A DNA stretch of 64,000 bases from JBKQHQ01 sp052148715 (GCA_052148715.1 JBKQHQ010000202.1:1-64000), one strand, 5' to 3'; shown: positions 8,695 through 18,074, numbered from the stretch's first letter. Program-made: numbers and translations. Notes: generated by a model not told the origin, from the letters alone.

Positions 8695-10836
8695 ATGCTC
8701 GACGCTCGTCGCAATCGGACGCTGGCAGGCACGGCTCTGGCCGTGGTGTTGGCGGCTCCCTTTATCGTTTATGCCGCATCCGGTTCCCGCCAAAGCGCCT
8801 TGGCCGCCACAGCGCCGAGCGAGACCGCCGCGCTTCCGGCCCCTGAGGGCGCGCAGCCGGCGGCTGCCTCCAAGAATACCGCCGCAGCCACGCCGGATCT
8901 CTCAAGCCGCATCCCCTTGCCGGAGCCGGCCGATCTTCCGCCGCCGAGCACCGCCGACCTCGGCGGCCCGACGACTGGTACTGTGCCGGCTACCCCTGCC
9001 AGCGCCCCCGCAAAGGGGCCGGCGAGCGGCTCCCCGCGCCTCGATTCGCAGGTTCCGGTTCCGGATGCAGCCGAGTTGCCGCCGCCTTCGGTCAAGGATT
9101 TGGCGCCGCCGACCCAACCAGCGGCCGTTACCCCAGCGAAGGAGCCGGAGCAACCGGCCCTCGCCGCGCCGGCCCCGGCTGGCAAGGAATTGCCGGCACT
9201 GGCGACCAATCTCTCGGACGCTGATGTGCTGGTCGCTGAAAAGCTGCGCGATCTGATTACCAGCAAATTTGACCGGCTAGTCGACCGCAAGCGCGAACGC
9301 GCCGCCGTCGAGGCCTTTTACACCAAACGCGGCTTTGCGCCACTGTGGGTCGAGAACGGCAAGGCCTCGGAGCGCGCCGCGGCCGCCATGGCACGCTTGA
9401 AAAATGCCGACACCGACGGGCTGGACCCGCATGATTACGCGGCGCCCGACTTTGCAACCGCGTCCGACCAACCCGATGCGCTCGCCCAGGCCGAGCTCAA
9501 GCTCACCAATGTGCTCTTGACCTTTGCGCGGCACGCCTCTGGCGGGCGCTTCAATGCCAGCCGCGTCTACCGCGAAGTCGAAGTGCCGCAGCCGGCGCTC
9601 GATCCGGCCGACGTTCTGGCAAAGCTCGCCGACGCCAAAGACCTAGCCAAGACCATGGACGGCTTCGATCCGCCGCATGCCGGCTTCCAGCAGCTCAAAG
9701 CCAAGCTCGTCGAAACGCTTGGGCGCGGAGGTGGCGACGACAGCAAACGTATTGCGGACGGACCGGCGCTGAAGACCGGCATGCAGGATGCGCGCGTGCC
9801 GCTCGTGCGCGAGCGGCTGGGCGGCGCCGGCGATTCCACCAACACCACCTACGATGCCAAGCTCGCCCAGGCGGTGAAGGGCTTCCAGCAGCGTAACGAG
9901 CTGCGCGAGACCGGCATCCTTGACGCCAAGACCATCGAGGCGCTCAACGGCCCGCCGGCCCATCGCCGGGTCGAGAACATCATCGCGACGATGGAGCGTT
10001 GGCGCTGGCTCGCCCGCGACCTCGGCAAAGCCTACGTGATGATCAACCTTCCTGATTTCACACTGAAAGTCGTGCGTGATGGAAAGACGATCTTCCATAC
10101 ACGCATCGTCATCGGCAAGCCGGCAATGGCGACCCCGATCTTCAGCGACGAAATCGAGAACGTCGTGATGAATCCGACTTGGCATGTGCCGGAGTCGATC
10201 GTCTACAAGGAATACTTGCCGGCGCTGGAGCAGGACCCAACCGTACTCGAGCGCATGGGCCTCGTTGTAAAACATGAGGGCAACAGGGTCGTTATCGAGC
10301 AGCCGCCGAGCGAGGCCAACGCGCTCGGCCGCATGAAGTTCAATTTCCCCAACCGCTTCAATGTCTATCTGCACGACACGCCGGACAAGCGCCTGTTCGC
10401 CCTCGACAAGCGGGCATTCAGCCATGGTTGTATGCGTGTGATGAATCCGGCCGCCTTCGGCGAAGTTCTACTTTCGGTCGGGCTGCCGGAAGGCCATTAC
10501 ACTGCAGAGCGGCTGGCGGGAATGTTCGGTTCGGGCGAACAAACGTTGAGCTTAAAGACGTTTATTCCCGTGCACATCACCTATCAGACCGCCTATGTCG
10601 ATGACGCCGGCAAGCTCGTCGTGCGCGACGATGTCTATGGCCTCGATTCGCGCGTGCTCGCGGCGATCAAGACGTCCGAATACCGCGTGGCCGATGTAGG
10701 CCAGGGCAGCGCGGAAGCGAAACGCGAGCACTCCGCGGCGGCCGCGCCAACCGGCGGCGGGCGCCGCGAGGCGCGGCAGACTCCGATGCCGCGTCAGAAT
10801 ACCGGCATTGGTTTCTTCGACCGATTGTTCCGGTAA
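8695..10836 (+). CDS. L,D-transpeptidase with peptidoglycan-binding domain (YcbB-like)
   Basis: Exported enzyme of 713 residues that makes 3-3 cross-links or attaches proteins to peptidoglycan. It has an N-terminal signal/anchor segment (LAGTALAVVLAAPFIVYAAS), then a long Pro/Ala-rich low-complexity region (about 40-180). An LdtD/YcbB-type scaffold domain and a peptidoglycan-binding helix bundle (TYDAKLAQAVKGFQQRNELR) follow. The YkuD catalytic domain has LYLHDT-like and SHGCMRV motifs (H577, C579 as nucleophile). The downstream neighbour is a DUF882 peptidase, a pairing consistent with cell-wall remodelling. The Pro-rich linker could span the periplasm. Confidence 0.92.
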   Translation: MLDARRNRTLAGTALAVVLAAPFIVYAASGSRQSALAATAPSETAALPAPEGAQPAAASKNTAAATPDLSSRIPLPEPADLPPPSTADLGGPTTGTVPATPASAPAKGPASGSPRLDSQVPVPDAAELPPPSVKDLAPPTQPAAVTPAKEPEQPALAAPAPAGKELPALATNLSDADVLVAEKLRDLITSKFDRLVDRKRERAAVEAFYTKRGFAPLWVENGKASERAAAAMARLKNADTDGLDPHDYAAPDFATASDQPDALAQAELKLTNVLLTFARHASGGRFNASRVYREVEVPQPALDPADVLAKLADAKDLAKTMDGFDPPHAGFQQLKAKLVETLGRGGGDDSKRIADGPALKTGMQDARVPLVRERLGGAGDSTNTTYDAKLAQAVKGFQQRNELRETGILDAKTIEALNGPPAHRRVENIIATMERWRWLARDLGKAYVMINLPDFTLKVVRDGKTIFHTRIVIGKPAMATPIFSDEIENVVMNPTWHVPESIVYKEYLPALEQDPTVLERMGLVVKHEGNRVVIEQPPSEANALGRMKFNFPNRFNVYLHDTPDKRLFALDKRAFSHGCMRVMNPAAFGEVLLSVGLPEGHYTAERLAGMFGSGEQTLSLKTFIPVHITYQTAYVDDAGKLVVRDDVYGLDSRVLAAIKTSEYRVADVGQGSAEAKREHSAAAAPTGGGRREARQTPMPRQNTGIGFFDRLFR

Positions 10837-10863
10837 TCCACTCAACGTCCCTTACTGCGAACG

Positions 10864-10896
10864 AATCCAGCCGTTGTTCTCAGAAATGGCTGGATT
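10864..10896 (+). terminator. Candidate terminator hairpin after the L,D-transpeptidase gene
   Basis: AATCCAGCC and GGCTGGATT form a 9-bp perfect stem with a 15-base loop, 28 bp after the stop codon. The following T-rich stretch is short (ttcctt), so termination may be weak or rho-assisted. Confidence 0.45.
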
Positions 10897-11030
10897 TCCT
10901 TGGCCATTTTTCGCCACACTCATCCTGTAGGAAAAATGAGTCGGGGGACGTGGGGGACGTTAGTTTTCGTTAACCCATTCCCTATTAAGATTGTGTTAGC
11001 AGGCTTCGTGGCTCGCCGCCGCGGGGATCA

Positions 11031-12773
11031 ATGTACCGAGCGAGATTCACGAGATCGCCCGTGCTGAGTTGCTTTGTGCCCAAAGTTGCTTTCACTCTTC
11101 CATCCTCGCGTGCCGGGTTCTGTCTTGGCCTGGCTACATTCCTGGTAATGCTGGGCAGCGAAAGCCTGCAGAACGCCGTGGCCGAGGGCGACACGCGCAC
11201 GATTTCGCTGCATCACATGCATACCGGTGAAGACCTCACCATCACCTACAAGCGCAACGGCCGCTACGACGATGCCGCGCTGGAAAAGCTCAACTGGGAG
11301 CTGCGGGACTGGCGGCGCAGTGAATCGATCAAGATGGATCCGCGACTGATCGACTTGGTTTGGGAAGTGCATCGCGATCTCGGTGCCACCAAACCGATCC
11401 AGATCGTCTGCGGATATCGCTCGCCGCAAACCAATGCCATGCTGCGATCGCGCAGCAGCGGCGTCGCTCAATTCAGCCAGCACACGCTGGGCAAGGCTAT
11501 GGACTTCTACATCCCCGGGGTGGCGCTCGCGGACCTGCGCGCCGCTGGGCTTCGGTTCGCGCGCGGCGGTGTCGGTTTCTATCCAACGTCGGGCTCGCCT
11601 TTCGTCCATCTCGATGTCGGCGGCATCCGCTATTGGCCGCGCATGTCGCACGATGAGCTCGCGCGAATCTTCCCTGACGGCAAGACCGTATACATCCCGA
11701 GCGATGGCCGTCCGTTGCGCAACTACGAGCTCGCGCTTGCCGAAATCCGCCGCCGCGACACCGAGAAATCCAGTGGCACCGTGTTAGCCAAGCTGTTTGG
11801 CCTGAACCAAAACAGCAACGACGATGACGGTGAAGAAACCAGTGACCCAGTCCCCGGCCGTAGCAGCGTGTTCAAGCCTGCAGCACCGGCTGCCGCAACC
11901 GAACGCGGCAAGACCGAGACGAAGACCGAGACGCCGGTCGCGGTGCTCGCGCGGACCAAGCCATCCGCTTCCTATCAGGTCGCGTCGGCCGAGGCTTCTA
12001 CCCCTATGCCGTTTGTTGCGCCGGAGCCAGTTTCTGCCGCGGTGGCGCTGACGCCGCAAACCCCGCCACAAGGGGGCGAGGCGGCCGTGGTCCCCGCCGC
12101 AGGGGCGACGACGCTGGTCGCCGCTTCTCTGACGCCGAACCAGATCATCGAGCAGCGGGGCTATTGGCAGGGCCTGGCGGATGACGTGGATGCGCTTACC
12201 CCGCAGCCGGCCACCGCCAAGCAGCGTTTGACCAAGCGGATCGCCAACGCTGCGTCTGCCGCCGCTGCCGCCGTACAGCGCGCCATCAGCGTGCGGCGGG
12301 CTTATGCCGACGGCGCGCCCCCGGAGCTTGATGCGACGGCGAGCATTCCGCTGTCGCGCGACGATCGCGTGCCGGCTGAGCTCGCGCTCGCCTATGCGGC
12401 CCAGCCCGAGCCCGCGAGTTCCAAGACGGCGGCGGCTACGACGATAGTGACAAAAAAGGCGCCGCGCGCTAACAGCGGTGCAACGAAGACCGCAGCGGTG
12501 GCCCGCGAGGCCGCCGATAATAATGATCAACCAGCCGAGCCGTGGCTGCACTCGATGATGGTCGCGCCCGACGCCCAGGCCTTTCTGACCGCGACACGTC
12601 TCGGACCGCCGAATTTCAGCAACCTTATGCCGCTGATGCAGAAGCCGAAGTCGGTCGTGGTAACGACGTTTGGTGCCGATCCGCGCCTTGGCGTCAGCGC
12701 CGACAACTTCAGCGGAAGTGCCATCGTCTTCGCCGCGACGATGTCATTCAGCCACACCGCGTCGGTCCAGTAA
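11031..12773 (+). CDS. DUF882 (YcbK/M15-like) peptidase with long C-terminal extension
   Basis: Exported protein of 580 residues. A basic N-terminus is followed by a hydrophobic segment (AGFCLGLATFLVMLGSE). The DUF882 domain (about 60-215) belongs to the M15 zinc DD-carboxypeptidase clan. Metal-ligand candidates are H151 and D158 in SQHTLGKAMDFYIPG and H193 in FVHLDVGG. Residues 240-580 are an Ala/Pro/Thr-rich tail with no recognised domain, and family members are often only about 200 residues, so the tail is notable. It lies downstream of the L,D-transpeptidase with a terminator-like hairpin between them, so it probably has its own promoter. Confidence 0.85.
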   Translation: MYRARFTRSPVLSCFVPKVAFTLPSSRAGFCLGLATFLVMLGSESLQNAVAEGDTRTISLHHMHTGEDLTITYKRNGRYDDAALEKLNWELRDWRRSESIKMDPRLIDLVWEVHRDLGATKPIQIVCGYRSPQTNAMLRSRSSGVAQFSQHTLGKAMDFYIPGVALADLRAAGLRFARGGVGFYPTSGSPFVHLDVGGIRYWPRMSHDELARIFPDGKTVYIPSDGRPLRNYELALAEIRRRDTEKSSGTVLAKLFGLNQNSNDDDGEETSDPVPGRSSVFKPAAPAAATERGKTETKTETPVAVLARTKPSASYQVASAEASTPMPFVAPEPVSAAVALTPQTPPQGGEAAVVPAAGATTLVAASLTPNQIIEQRGYWQGLADDVDALTPQPATAKQRLTKRIANAASAAAAAVQRAISVRRAYADGAPPELDATASIPLSRDDRVPAELALAYAAQPEPASSKTAAATTIVTKKAPRANSGATKTAAVAREAADNNDQPAEPWLHSMMVAPDAQAFLTATRLGPPNFSNLMPLMQKPKSVVVTTFGADPRLGVSADNFSGSAIVFAATMSFSHTASVQ

Positions 12774-12927
12774 ATCTGCCGCTGCGAGGAAGCCGCACAA
12801 CGCCACCTCTCCCGGCGCGTTCGGAGGGACGGCCTCCAGCAGCAGGCTTCGGACGGTACTTGATAATAACCGAACCAGACGAGCCGCAAACCCAGGGCTT
12901 ATGCGGCCACGTCTGGATTACGCATGA

Positions 12928-13215
12928 TCAACCCTGTAACATGCCAAGGGCGTGCATGTAGGTTTCCAGGATTGACTCCTGCTCGCGACGCTCGTCGGCA
13001 TCCTGCTTGCGCAAGCGGATGATCGTGCGCAACGCCTTGACGTCGAATCCGTTGCCCTTAGCCTCGGCGAACACGTCCTTGATGTCGTCGGCGATCGTTT
13101 TCTTCTCCTCCTCAAGCCGCTCTATCCGCTCGACGAAAGCCTTGAGCTGATCCTTGGCGAAATTGGTGGCTGCCTGTTCGACCGGTTCGTCCTTGCGCAG
13201 CGCGGCAGTCGGCAT
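12928..13215 (-). CDS. gapR: GapR family nucleoid-associated protein (DUF2312)
   Basis: A 95-residue, highly charged coiled-coil protein matching DUF2312/GapR, which clamps overtwisted DNA ahead of polymerases and stimulates gyrase and topoisomerase IV in alphaproteobacteria. Core blocks are QLKAFVERIERLEEEKKTIA, DDIKDVFAEAKGNGFDVKAL and RTIIRLRKQDADER. The ATG at 13213-13215 has an AGGAG site 6 bases upstream. The C-terminal stretch (ESILETYMHALGML) is as usual for the family. It converges with the DUF882 gene. Confidence 0.93.
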   Translation of the reverse strand: MPTAALRKDEPVEQAATNFAKDQLKAFVERIERLEEEKKTIADDIKDVFAEAKGNGFDVKALRTIIRLRKQDADERREQESILETYMHALGMLQG

Positions 13216-13326
13216 GGAGCACTCCTTGCGGGTTACACAACAGATCGCCGATATAGACCACGCTCGGAGCGGGCGCCGTCAAGGCGGCAAGCCCCTCATC
13301 CACAGCCAACCACAGGCATGGACGAT

Positions 13327-13629
13327 TCAATGATGATGTGTACCTTTGGCAAAGGTATTTTGTTGCTCCGACGAGGCTTCTTGCTGATATTTTGCTTTCC
13401 ACTCGTCGTACGGCATGCCGTAGACGGCCTCGCGGGTTTGGTCCTTGGTCAGGGCCACGCCGTTGGCGTCGGCAGCCTCCTTCATCCAATTGGACAGACA
13501 GTTGCGGCAGAAGCCGGCGAGATTCATCAAGTCGATGTTCTGTACGTCGGTACGTGAACGCAAGTGCTCGACCAGGCGTCGGAAGACGGCGGCTTCGAGC
13601 TCGATGCGGGTGCGATCGTCCAGCGGCAT
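13327..13629 (-). CDS. DUF1244 family protein
   Basis: A 100-residue protein of the DUF1244 family, common in alphaproteobacteria. Conserved features are the helical N-terminus FRRLVEHLRSRTDVQNIDLM, the pair of cysteines in GFCRNCLSNWM, and GMPYDEWKAKYQ. The two cysteines are spaced like a metal or redox pair, but the biochemical role is unknown. ATG 13629 is chosen; a longer frame upstream runs into the palindromic repeat. It sits upstream of gapR on the same strand with about 110 bp between, so each probably has its own promoter. Confidence 0.85.
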   Translation of the reverse strand: MPLDDRTRIELEAAVFRRLVEHLRSRTDVQNIDLMNLAGFCRNCLSNWMKEAADANGVALTKDQTREAVYGMPYDEWKAKYQQEASSEQQNTFAKGTHHH

Positions 13630-13684
13630 GAATGCCTCCGATAGGTGAAGGAGGTTAATAGCTACTAAATAGGCATGCGACGGC

Positions 13685-13735
13685 GTCATTGCGACGCCGC
13701 CGGGTTCGGGATTGCTTCGATCCGCTCGCAGTGAC
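13685..13735. repeat. Palindromic intergenic repeat, GTCATTGCGA family (copy 1)
   Basis: The ends GTCATTGCGA and TCGCAGTGAC are inverted repeats matching at 9 of 10 positions. The middle carries gattgcttcgatccgctcg. It resembles copy 2 at 22734-22807 and lies in the divergent gap between the DUF1244 and glycerate kinase genes. Confidence 0.6.
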
Positions 13736-13745
13736 ACCGTCTCGC

Positions 13746-15035
13746 ATGACCCAATCGGCGCGCGACCTTCTCGAGCGGCTTTTTCGCACCGCGGTGGCGG
13801 CGGCACACCCGCGCACCTGCCTTCCCGGAAAACTCCCGCAGCCGCCCGCGGCCGGCCGCCTCATCATCCTCGCCGCCGGGAAGGCGGCGGGCTCCATGAC
13901 TGAGGTGGCGGAGCGGCATTACCTCGACAATGATGCGCTACCGGTGAAGGCGCTGACCGGCTTGGCCGTGACGCGGCACGGCTACGGCGCGCAGACCCGC
14001 GTCGTTCCGGTCGTCGAAGCCGGCCATCCGCTTCCGGATGCGGCCGGTCTTGCGGCCACCGAGCGGACCCTGGCGATCGCCGATACGGCTCGGGCCGACG
14101 ATCGCGTCCTGGTGCTGCTGTCGGGGGGCGCCTCGGCCAATTGGGTTGCGCCGCTGGGCATCAGTTTCGGCGAGAAGCAATCCGTGACCCGGGCGCTCCT
14201 TCGCTCCGGCGCGTCGATCAGCGAAGTCAACGCCGTGCGCAAACATCTTTCCCGCATCAAAGGCGGACGGCTCGCCGCGCGATGCCATCCGGCGCCGATC
14301 GTGACGCTCGCCATTTCCGACGTGCCTGGAGACGACCCCGCCGTGATCGGCTCGGGACCAACGGTACCCGATCCGACGACGCTGGCGGAAGCCCAGGCTG
14401 TCGTCGAACGCTATCGTCTGGATCTGCCGCCATCCGTGCGCGCACAACTTGCGGAGTCGCGCAACGAAACGCCGAAGCCCGGCGACGCCATTTTCGAGCG
14501 CACCACCTTTGCTCTGGTTGCGCGACCGGCCGATGCGTTTCAGGCGGCGGCAGCCGCGGTCGAGGCTGCGGGCTATGCCTGCGTGGTGCTCGGCGATCGT
14601 CTCGAAGGAGAAGCGCGCGAGGTCGCCGCGTCACATGCGCAGTTGGCGCGCGAGGTCCAATTGCAAGGCCGCCGGACCGCAATTTTATCGGGCGGAGAAC
14701 TCACCGTCACGCTGCGCGGCAATGGCCGTGGCGGCCCTAATCAGGAGTACGCGCTCGCGCTGGCAGTGGCGCTCGAAGGGGCTTTGGGGATCGCGGCGCT
14801 CGCCGCCGACACCGATGGGACCGATGGCGGGAGCGGCAATCCGGAGGATCCGGCCGGCGCGTTTGTCGACCAAACGACACTGACCCGGGCGCGGGCGCGC
14901 GGCCTCGATCCCGCCGCCTTTCTCGCCAACAACGATTCCACCGGGTTCTTCGAGGCCCTCGGCGACCTTCTCATCACGGGTCCCACGCGCACCAACGTTA
15001 TGGATTTCCGCGCCATCCTCGTTGACAGCCCATGA
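13746..15035 (+). CDS. ttuD: Glycerate 2-kinase / TtuD-type (DUF4147, MOFRL)
   Basis: Protein of 429 residues of the glycerate kinase type-2 family (older name hydroxypyruvate reductase TtuD), which phosphorylates glycerate to 2-phosphoglycerate. The N-terminal domain shows RLIILAAGKAAGSM and RVLVLLSGGASANW. The mid region has GASISEVNAVRKHLSRIKGG. The C-terminal MOFRL domain shows AILSGGELTVTLRGNGRGGP and the acidic DTDGTDGGSG loop. ATG 13746 gives the family start MTQSARDLLERLF. Its stop overlaps an ATG of the next frame, and pyruvate kinase follows two genes on. That pairing matches ttuD-ttuE, in which 2-phosphoglycerate made here feeds toward pyruvate. Confidence 0.9.
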   Translation: MTQSARDLLERLFRTAVAAAHPRTCLPGKLPQPPAAGRLIILAAGKAAGSMTEVAERHYLDNDALPVKALTGLAVTRHGYGAQTRVVPVVEAGHPLPDAAGLAATERTLAIADTARADDRVLVLLSGGASANWVAPLGISFGEKQSVTRALLRSGASISEVNAVRKHLSRIKGGRLAARCHPAPIVTLAISDVPGDDPAVIGSGPTVPDPTTLAEAQAVVERYRLDLPPSVRAQLAESRNETPKPGDAIFERTTFALVARPADAFQAAAAAVEAAGYACVVLGDRLEGEAREVAASHAQLAREVQLQGRRTAILSGGELTVTLRGNGRGGPNQEYALALAVALEGALGIAALAADTDGTDGGSGNPEDPAGAFVDQTTLTRARARGLDPAAFLANNDSTGFFEALGDLLITGPTRTNVMDFRAILVDSP

Positions 15036-15103
15036 TGCTTCGCGCGACACGTCCTGCTCTTGCACGATCAAGCGGAGGGCCCTTGGGCGTTTTCGAAGGC
15101 ACG

Positions 15104-15643
15104 ATGCGCAGCTTGCCCTTCGCCGTTGCGGTCACTGCGCTGCCGTTGGTGCTGACGCTCTTTTCGGCCGCGACCCCCGCGGCGGCCGACTTCCGCTTGT
15201 GCAACTATGCTGGTGGGCGCGTCGGCATCGCGATCGGCTACAAGGACGGCGATCGGTGGACGACGGAGGGCTGGTGGAACCTCGCCCCCAAGGACTGCGA
15301 AATCGTGATCAGAGGGCCCCTGGTGTCACGCTTCTACTACATCTACGCCTTCGACTACGACCGCGGCGGCGAATGGTCGGGCCAAGCCTTCATGTGCACG
15401 CAAGCCAAGCAGTTCACCATCCGCGGCACCGACGATTGCCTGGCGCACGGCTTCGACCGCACCGGCTTCTTCGAGGTCGATACCGGCGAGCAGCGCGATT
15501 GGCAGGTGCACCTCACCGATTCCGGCGATCAGACAGCTGCGCAGCCGTTGCAATCGGGTTCGCCGCCGATCTCGGCGCCGCCACCCGCCGGCCGGTCGGG
15601 GCCCGCCGCGGCCCCGCCTACAGTTGGAACGCCGAGCCGATGA
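15104..15643 (+). CDS. Exported DUF1036 protein
   Basis: A 179-residue secreted protein. Signal peptide MRSLPFAVAVTALPLVLTLF... ends near ATPAAA, and the DUF1036 domain follows: DFRLCNYAGGRVGIAIGYKD, then GWWNLAPKDC and a Cys-containing FMCTQAKQF region. ATG 15104 is chosen because the signal peptide begins there with GAAGG upstream. An in-frame ATG at 15032 overlaps the glycerate kinase stop (ATGATG) and would add 24 residues before the signal sequence. The function of DUF1036 is unknown. It is translationally coupled to pyruvate kinase, whose ATG overlaps its stop. Confidence 0.82.
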   Translation: MRSLPFAVAVTALPLVLTLFSAATPAAADFRLCNYAGGRVGIAIGYKDGDRWTTEGWWNLAPKDCEIVIRGPLVSRFYYIYAFDYDRGGEWSGQAFMCTQAKQFTIRGTDDCLAHGFDRTGFFEVDTGEQRDWQVHLTDSGDQTAAQPLQSGSPPISAPPPAGRSGPAAAPPTVGTPSR

Positions 15644-17079
15644 GACGCCTGCGCCGCGCGAAGATCGTCGCGACGCTTGGCCCTGCCTCCTCCGAGCGCG
15701 GCATGATCGCGCGTCTGTTCGAGGCCGGCGCCGATGTGTTTCGCATCAATATGAGCCACACATCGCACGACCGCATGCGTGAGCTCATAGCCTCCATTCG
15801 ATCGGTCGAGACTGAGTTTGGCCGGCCCATCGGCATCCTCACCGATTTGCAGGGACCGAAGCTGCGGCTCGGTACCTTCGCGGGCGGAAGCGCCCTGGTC
15901 GAAAAAGATGCGAACTTTACGCTCGACAACGACCCCGCTCCCGGCGACGCAACGCGCGTGCAATTTCCGCATCCGGAGGTCCTTGCCGCCGTCGAGCCCG
16001 GTCACACACTCCTTATTGACGATGGCAAAGTTCGTTTGGTCGCTGTCGAGCACGGCCGGTCGGGCGTCCTCACCCGCGCGGTTGTCGGGGGAAAATTGTC
16101 CGACCGCAAAGGCGTGAGCTTGCCCGACACGACCGTGCCGATCACCGCTTTGACGCCGAAGGACCTCTCCGACCTTGAGGCCGCCCTTGACGCCGGCACC
16201 GACTGGGTGGCGCTCTCCTTCGTGCAGCGGCCGGAGGATATTGCGGAAGCCAAGAAGATTACGCGCGGGCGCGCCGCGGTGATGGCCAAGATCGAGAAGC
16301 CGCAAGCCGTGCATCGGCTCGATGAGATCTTGGACGTCGTCGACGCCCTGATGGTCGCGCGCGGCGATCTCGGCGTCGAGATGCCACTCGAAAAGGTCCC
16401 CGGCATCCAGAAGCACATGACCCGGCTGGCGCGGCGCGCCGGCAAGCCGGTGGTGGTTGCAACCCAAATGCTGGAGTCCATGATCACCAGCCCGGTGCCG
16501 ACGCGTGCCGAGGTATCCGATGTCGCGACCGCGATTTTCGAAGGCGCCGACGCAGTAATGCTGTCGGCGGAGTCGGCCGCAGGTCAGTACCCGGTCGAGG
16601 CAATCACCACCATGAATCGTATTGCCGAGGAGGTGGAGAAGGACGTCAACTTCCGGTCCATCATCCAGTCGCAGCGCGCCGAGCCCGAAGCAACCGGCGC
16701 CGACGCCATTGCCGACGCCGCGCGCCAGATCGCCGACACGCTCGATCTCGCCACCGTCGTGTGCTGGACGAGCTCTGGGGCGACCGGCCTGCGGGTTGCA
16801 CGCGAGCGGCCGAAACCGCCGATCGTCGCCATCTCGCCAAACCTCTCGACCGGCCGCAAGCTGTCGCTGGTCTGGGGCGTCCATTGCGTGGTCGCGCAGG
16901 ACGCGCGTGATCAAGACGACATGGTCGAGCGGGCCTGCCGCATCGCCTTCCGCGATGGTTTTGCCAGATCCGGCCAACGGGTGATCATCGTCGCCGGCGT
17001 CCCGCTGGGCACCCCCGGCGCGACCAACATGCTGCGCATCACCTTTGTCGGCAGCAATTTGTCGGGCGAGATCGATTAG
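15640..17079 (+). CDS. pyk: Pyruvate kinase
   Basis: Glycolytic enzyme of 479 residues converting phosphoenolpyruvate and ADP to pyruvate and ATP. Visible motifs: RRAKIVATLGPASSERGMI at the N-terminus, VFRINMSHTSHDRM (substrate Arg/Asn), ILTDLQGPKLRLG, VMAKIEKPQAVHRLDEI (catalytic Lys), MVARGDLGVEMP (metal-binding acidic loop), QMLESMI and the SAESAAGQYP block. The ATG overlaps the DUF1036 stop (ATGA), so the three genes from 13746 form a coupled operon. This is probably the tartrate/glycerate-type isozyme rather than the sole housekeeping enzyme, judged from neighbours only. Confidence 0.95.
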   Translation: MRRLRRAKIVATLGPASSERGMIARLFEAGADVFRINMSHTSHDRMRELIASIRSVETEFGRPIGILTDLQGPKLRLGTFAGGSALVEKDANFTLDNDPAPGDATRVQFPHPEVLAAVEPGHTLLIDDGKVRLVAVEHGRSGVLTRAVVGGKLSDRKGVSLPDTTVPITALTPKDLSDLEAALDAGTDWVALSFVQRPEDIAEAKKITRGRAAVMAKIEKPQAVHRLDEILDVVDALMVARGDLGVEMPLEKVPGIQKHMTRLARRAGKPVVVATQMLESMITSPVPTRAEVSDVATAIFEGADAVMLSAESAAGQYPVEAITTMNRIAEEVEKDVNFRSIIQSQRAEPEATGADAIADAARQIADTLDLATVVCWTSSGATGLRVARERPKPPIVAISPNLSTGRKLSLVWGVHCVVAQDARDQDDMVERACRIAFRDGFARSGQRVIIVAGVPLGTPGATNMLRITFVGSNLSGEID

Positions 17080-17100
17080 CCTCTCATCGCGAGGCCGGCT

Positions 17101-17703
17101 TCAGATATCCCGCCCGTCGACCTTCTCGGTCAGGGTCTTCACCAGGTCGGGGATACGCTGCAGACGCGGGTTGATGGCGAGGGCGCGGCGGAAGGCGTCG
17201 AGCGCGTGCTTATCGTCGCCGATGTCCTGCATGATCATGCCAAGACCCGCGAAGGCCGCGAAATGGCGCGGCTCAAGCGCCAGCGTGTGGCTGATGTCGG
17301 ACATCGCACGACCGTAGTCTTTTTTCAGATAGTACACGGTCGCCCGCCGGTTCCATCCCTCGATATAGTCGGGCTTGATCTCGATGATGGCGTCGAGCAG
17401 CTTTATGGCGAGGTCGAGATCCTCGGCGTCGATCGCGGTCTTCACCCGCGTCATCAGCAGGTTTGCCGTGTCGCTGCCGGAGGCGACCCAGATCGCCCAA
17501 ATGCGCTCCTCGATCGCTTTCGCGCTCGACTCATCAGGCGCAACCTTCAGCGCCTCGAACAGCAAATCGAGGTTTTGCGTGCCCCGTTGCGACTTGGGCA
17601 GATTGCTCGGCGGCTTGACCCAGTCCGAATGCTGGGCTGAAGCCCCGCCGACGCCAACCGCGAGCACCGTGGCGGCCAGCAAGAATACGCGGAATCGTTC
17701 CAT
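17101..17703 (-). CDS. Exported tetratricopeptide repeat protein
   Basis: A 200-residue periplasmic protein. Signal peptide MERFRVFLLAATVLAVGVGG ends at about ASAQ. After an N-terminal helical pair (NLDLLFEALKVAPDESSAKA) there are about three TPR units: LAIKLLDAIIEIKPDYIEGW, GRAMSDISHTLALEPRHFAA and HALDAFRRALAINPRLQ. TPR proteins are protein-interaction scaffolds and no partner can be named. ATG 17703 fits the signal peptide. It converges with pyruvate kinase, 21 bp between stops, with a short GCCTC/GAGGC hairpin in the gap. Confidence 0.88.
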   Translation of the reverse strand: MERFRVFLLAATVLAVGVGGASAQHSDWVKPPSNLPKSQRGTQNLDLLFEALKVAPDESSAKAIEERIWAIWVASGSDTANLLMTRVKTAIDAEDLDLAIKLLDAIIEIKPDYIEGWNRRATVYYLKKDYGRAMSDISHTLALEPRHFAAFAGLGMIMQDIGDDKHALDAFRRALAINPRLQRIPDLVKTLTEKVDGRDI

Positions 17704-17769
17704 AGCTGGGCAGTGTAGCCCGAAGCCTGCGCCGCGCAAAGGTGACGAAAACTCAAAGCCCCGTGAGCA

Positions 17770-17895
17770 TTAACCCTGGCGGGCCTTGAAGCGCTTTTGC
17801 GTCTTATTGATGATATAGACGCGGCCCTTGCGGCGCACGAGGCGGTTGTCGCGATGCCTTCCGCGCAAGGATTTCAAGGAATTGCGGACTTTCAT
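17770..17895 (-). CDS. rpmJ: 50S ribosomal protein bL36
   Basis: A 41-codon gene. Translation begins MKVRNSLKSLRGRHRDNRLV and continues RRKGRVYIINKTQKRFKARQG. This is the alphaproteobacterial bL36 form, which lacks the Cys/His zinc-ribbon ligands (C-minus type). It is highly basic, as expected of a ribosomal protein. Here it stands alone between the TPR gene and the CtaA-like gene, on the same strand as both. A spurious open frame overlaps it in another phase. Confidence 0.95.
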   Translation of the reverse strand: MKVRNSLKSLRGRHRDNRLVRRKGRVYIINKTQKRFKARQG

Positions 17896-18074
17896 TGGTC
17901 TTTTCCTGCAGCGCCAGGCCGGCGGCGCCTGAATGGTCGATCTCGCGTGGTGTGATACGGATGGCGGGCTGGACTGTCAATCCGCACCCCGGGCGTCTCC
18001 GCGCCGGCGCGGGAATCCAGCCCGCCCGGCGCGTTGGCACGCCCTCCGAAAGACAGGTCGAGGTCGTAAACCTA

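Noticed and set aside
15022..15639. Long frame upstream of and fused to pyruvate kinase
   Set aside because: It is the wrong phase of the DUF1036 gene; pyruvate kinase starts at ATG 15640 with a conserved N-terminus.
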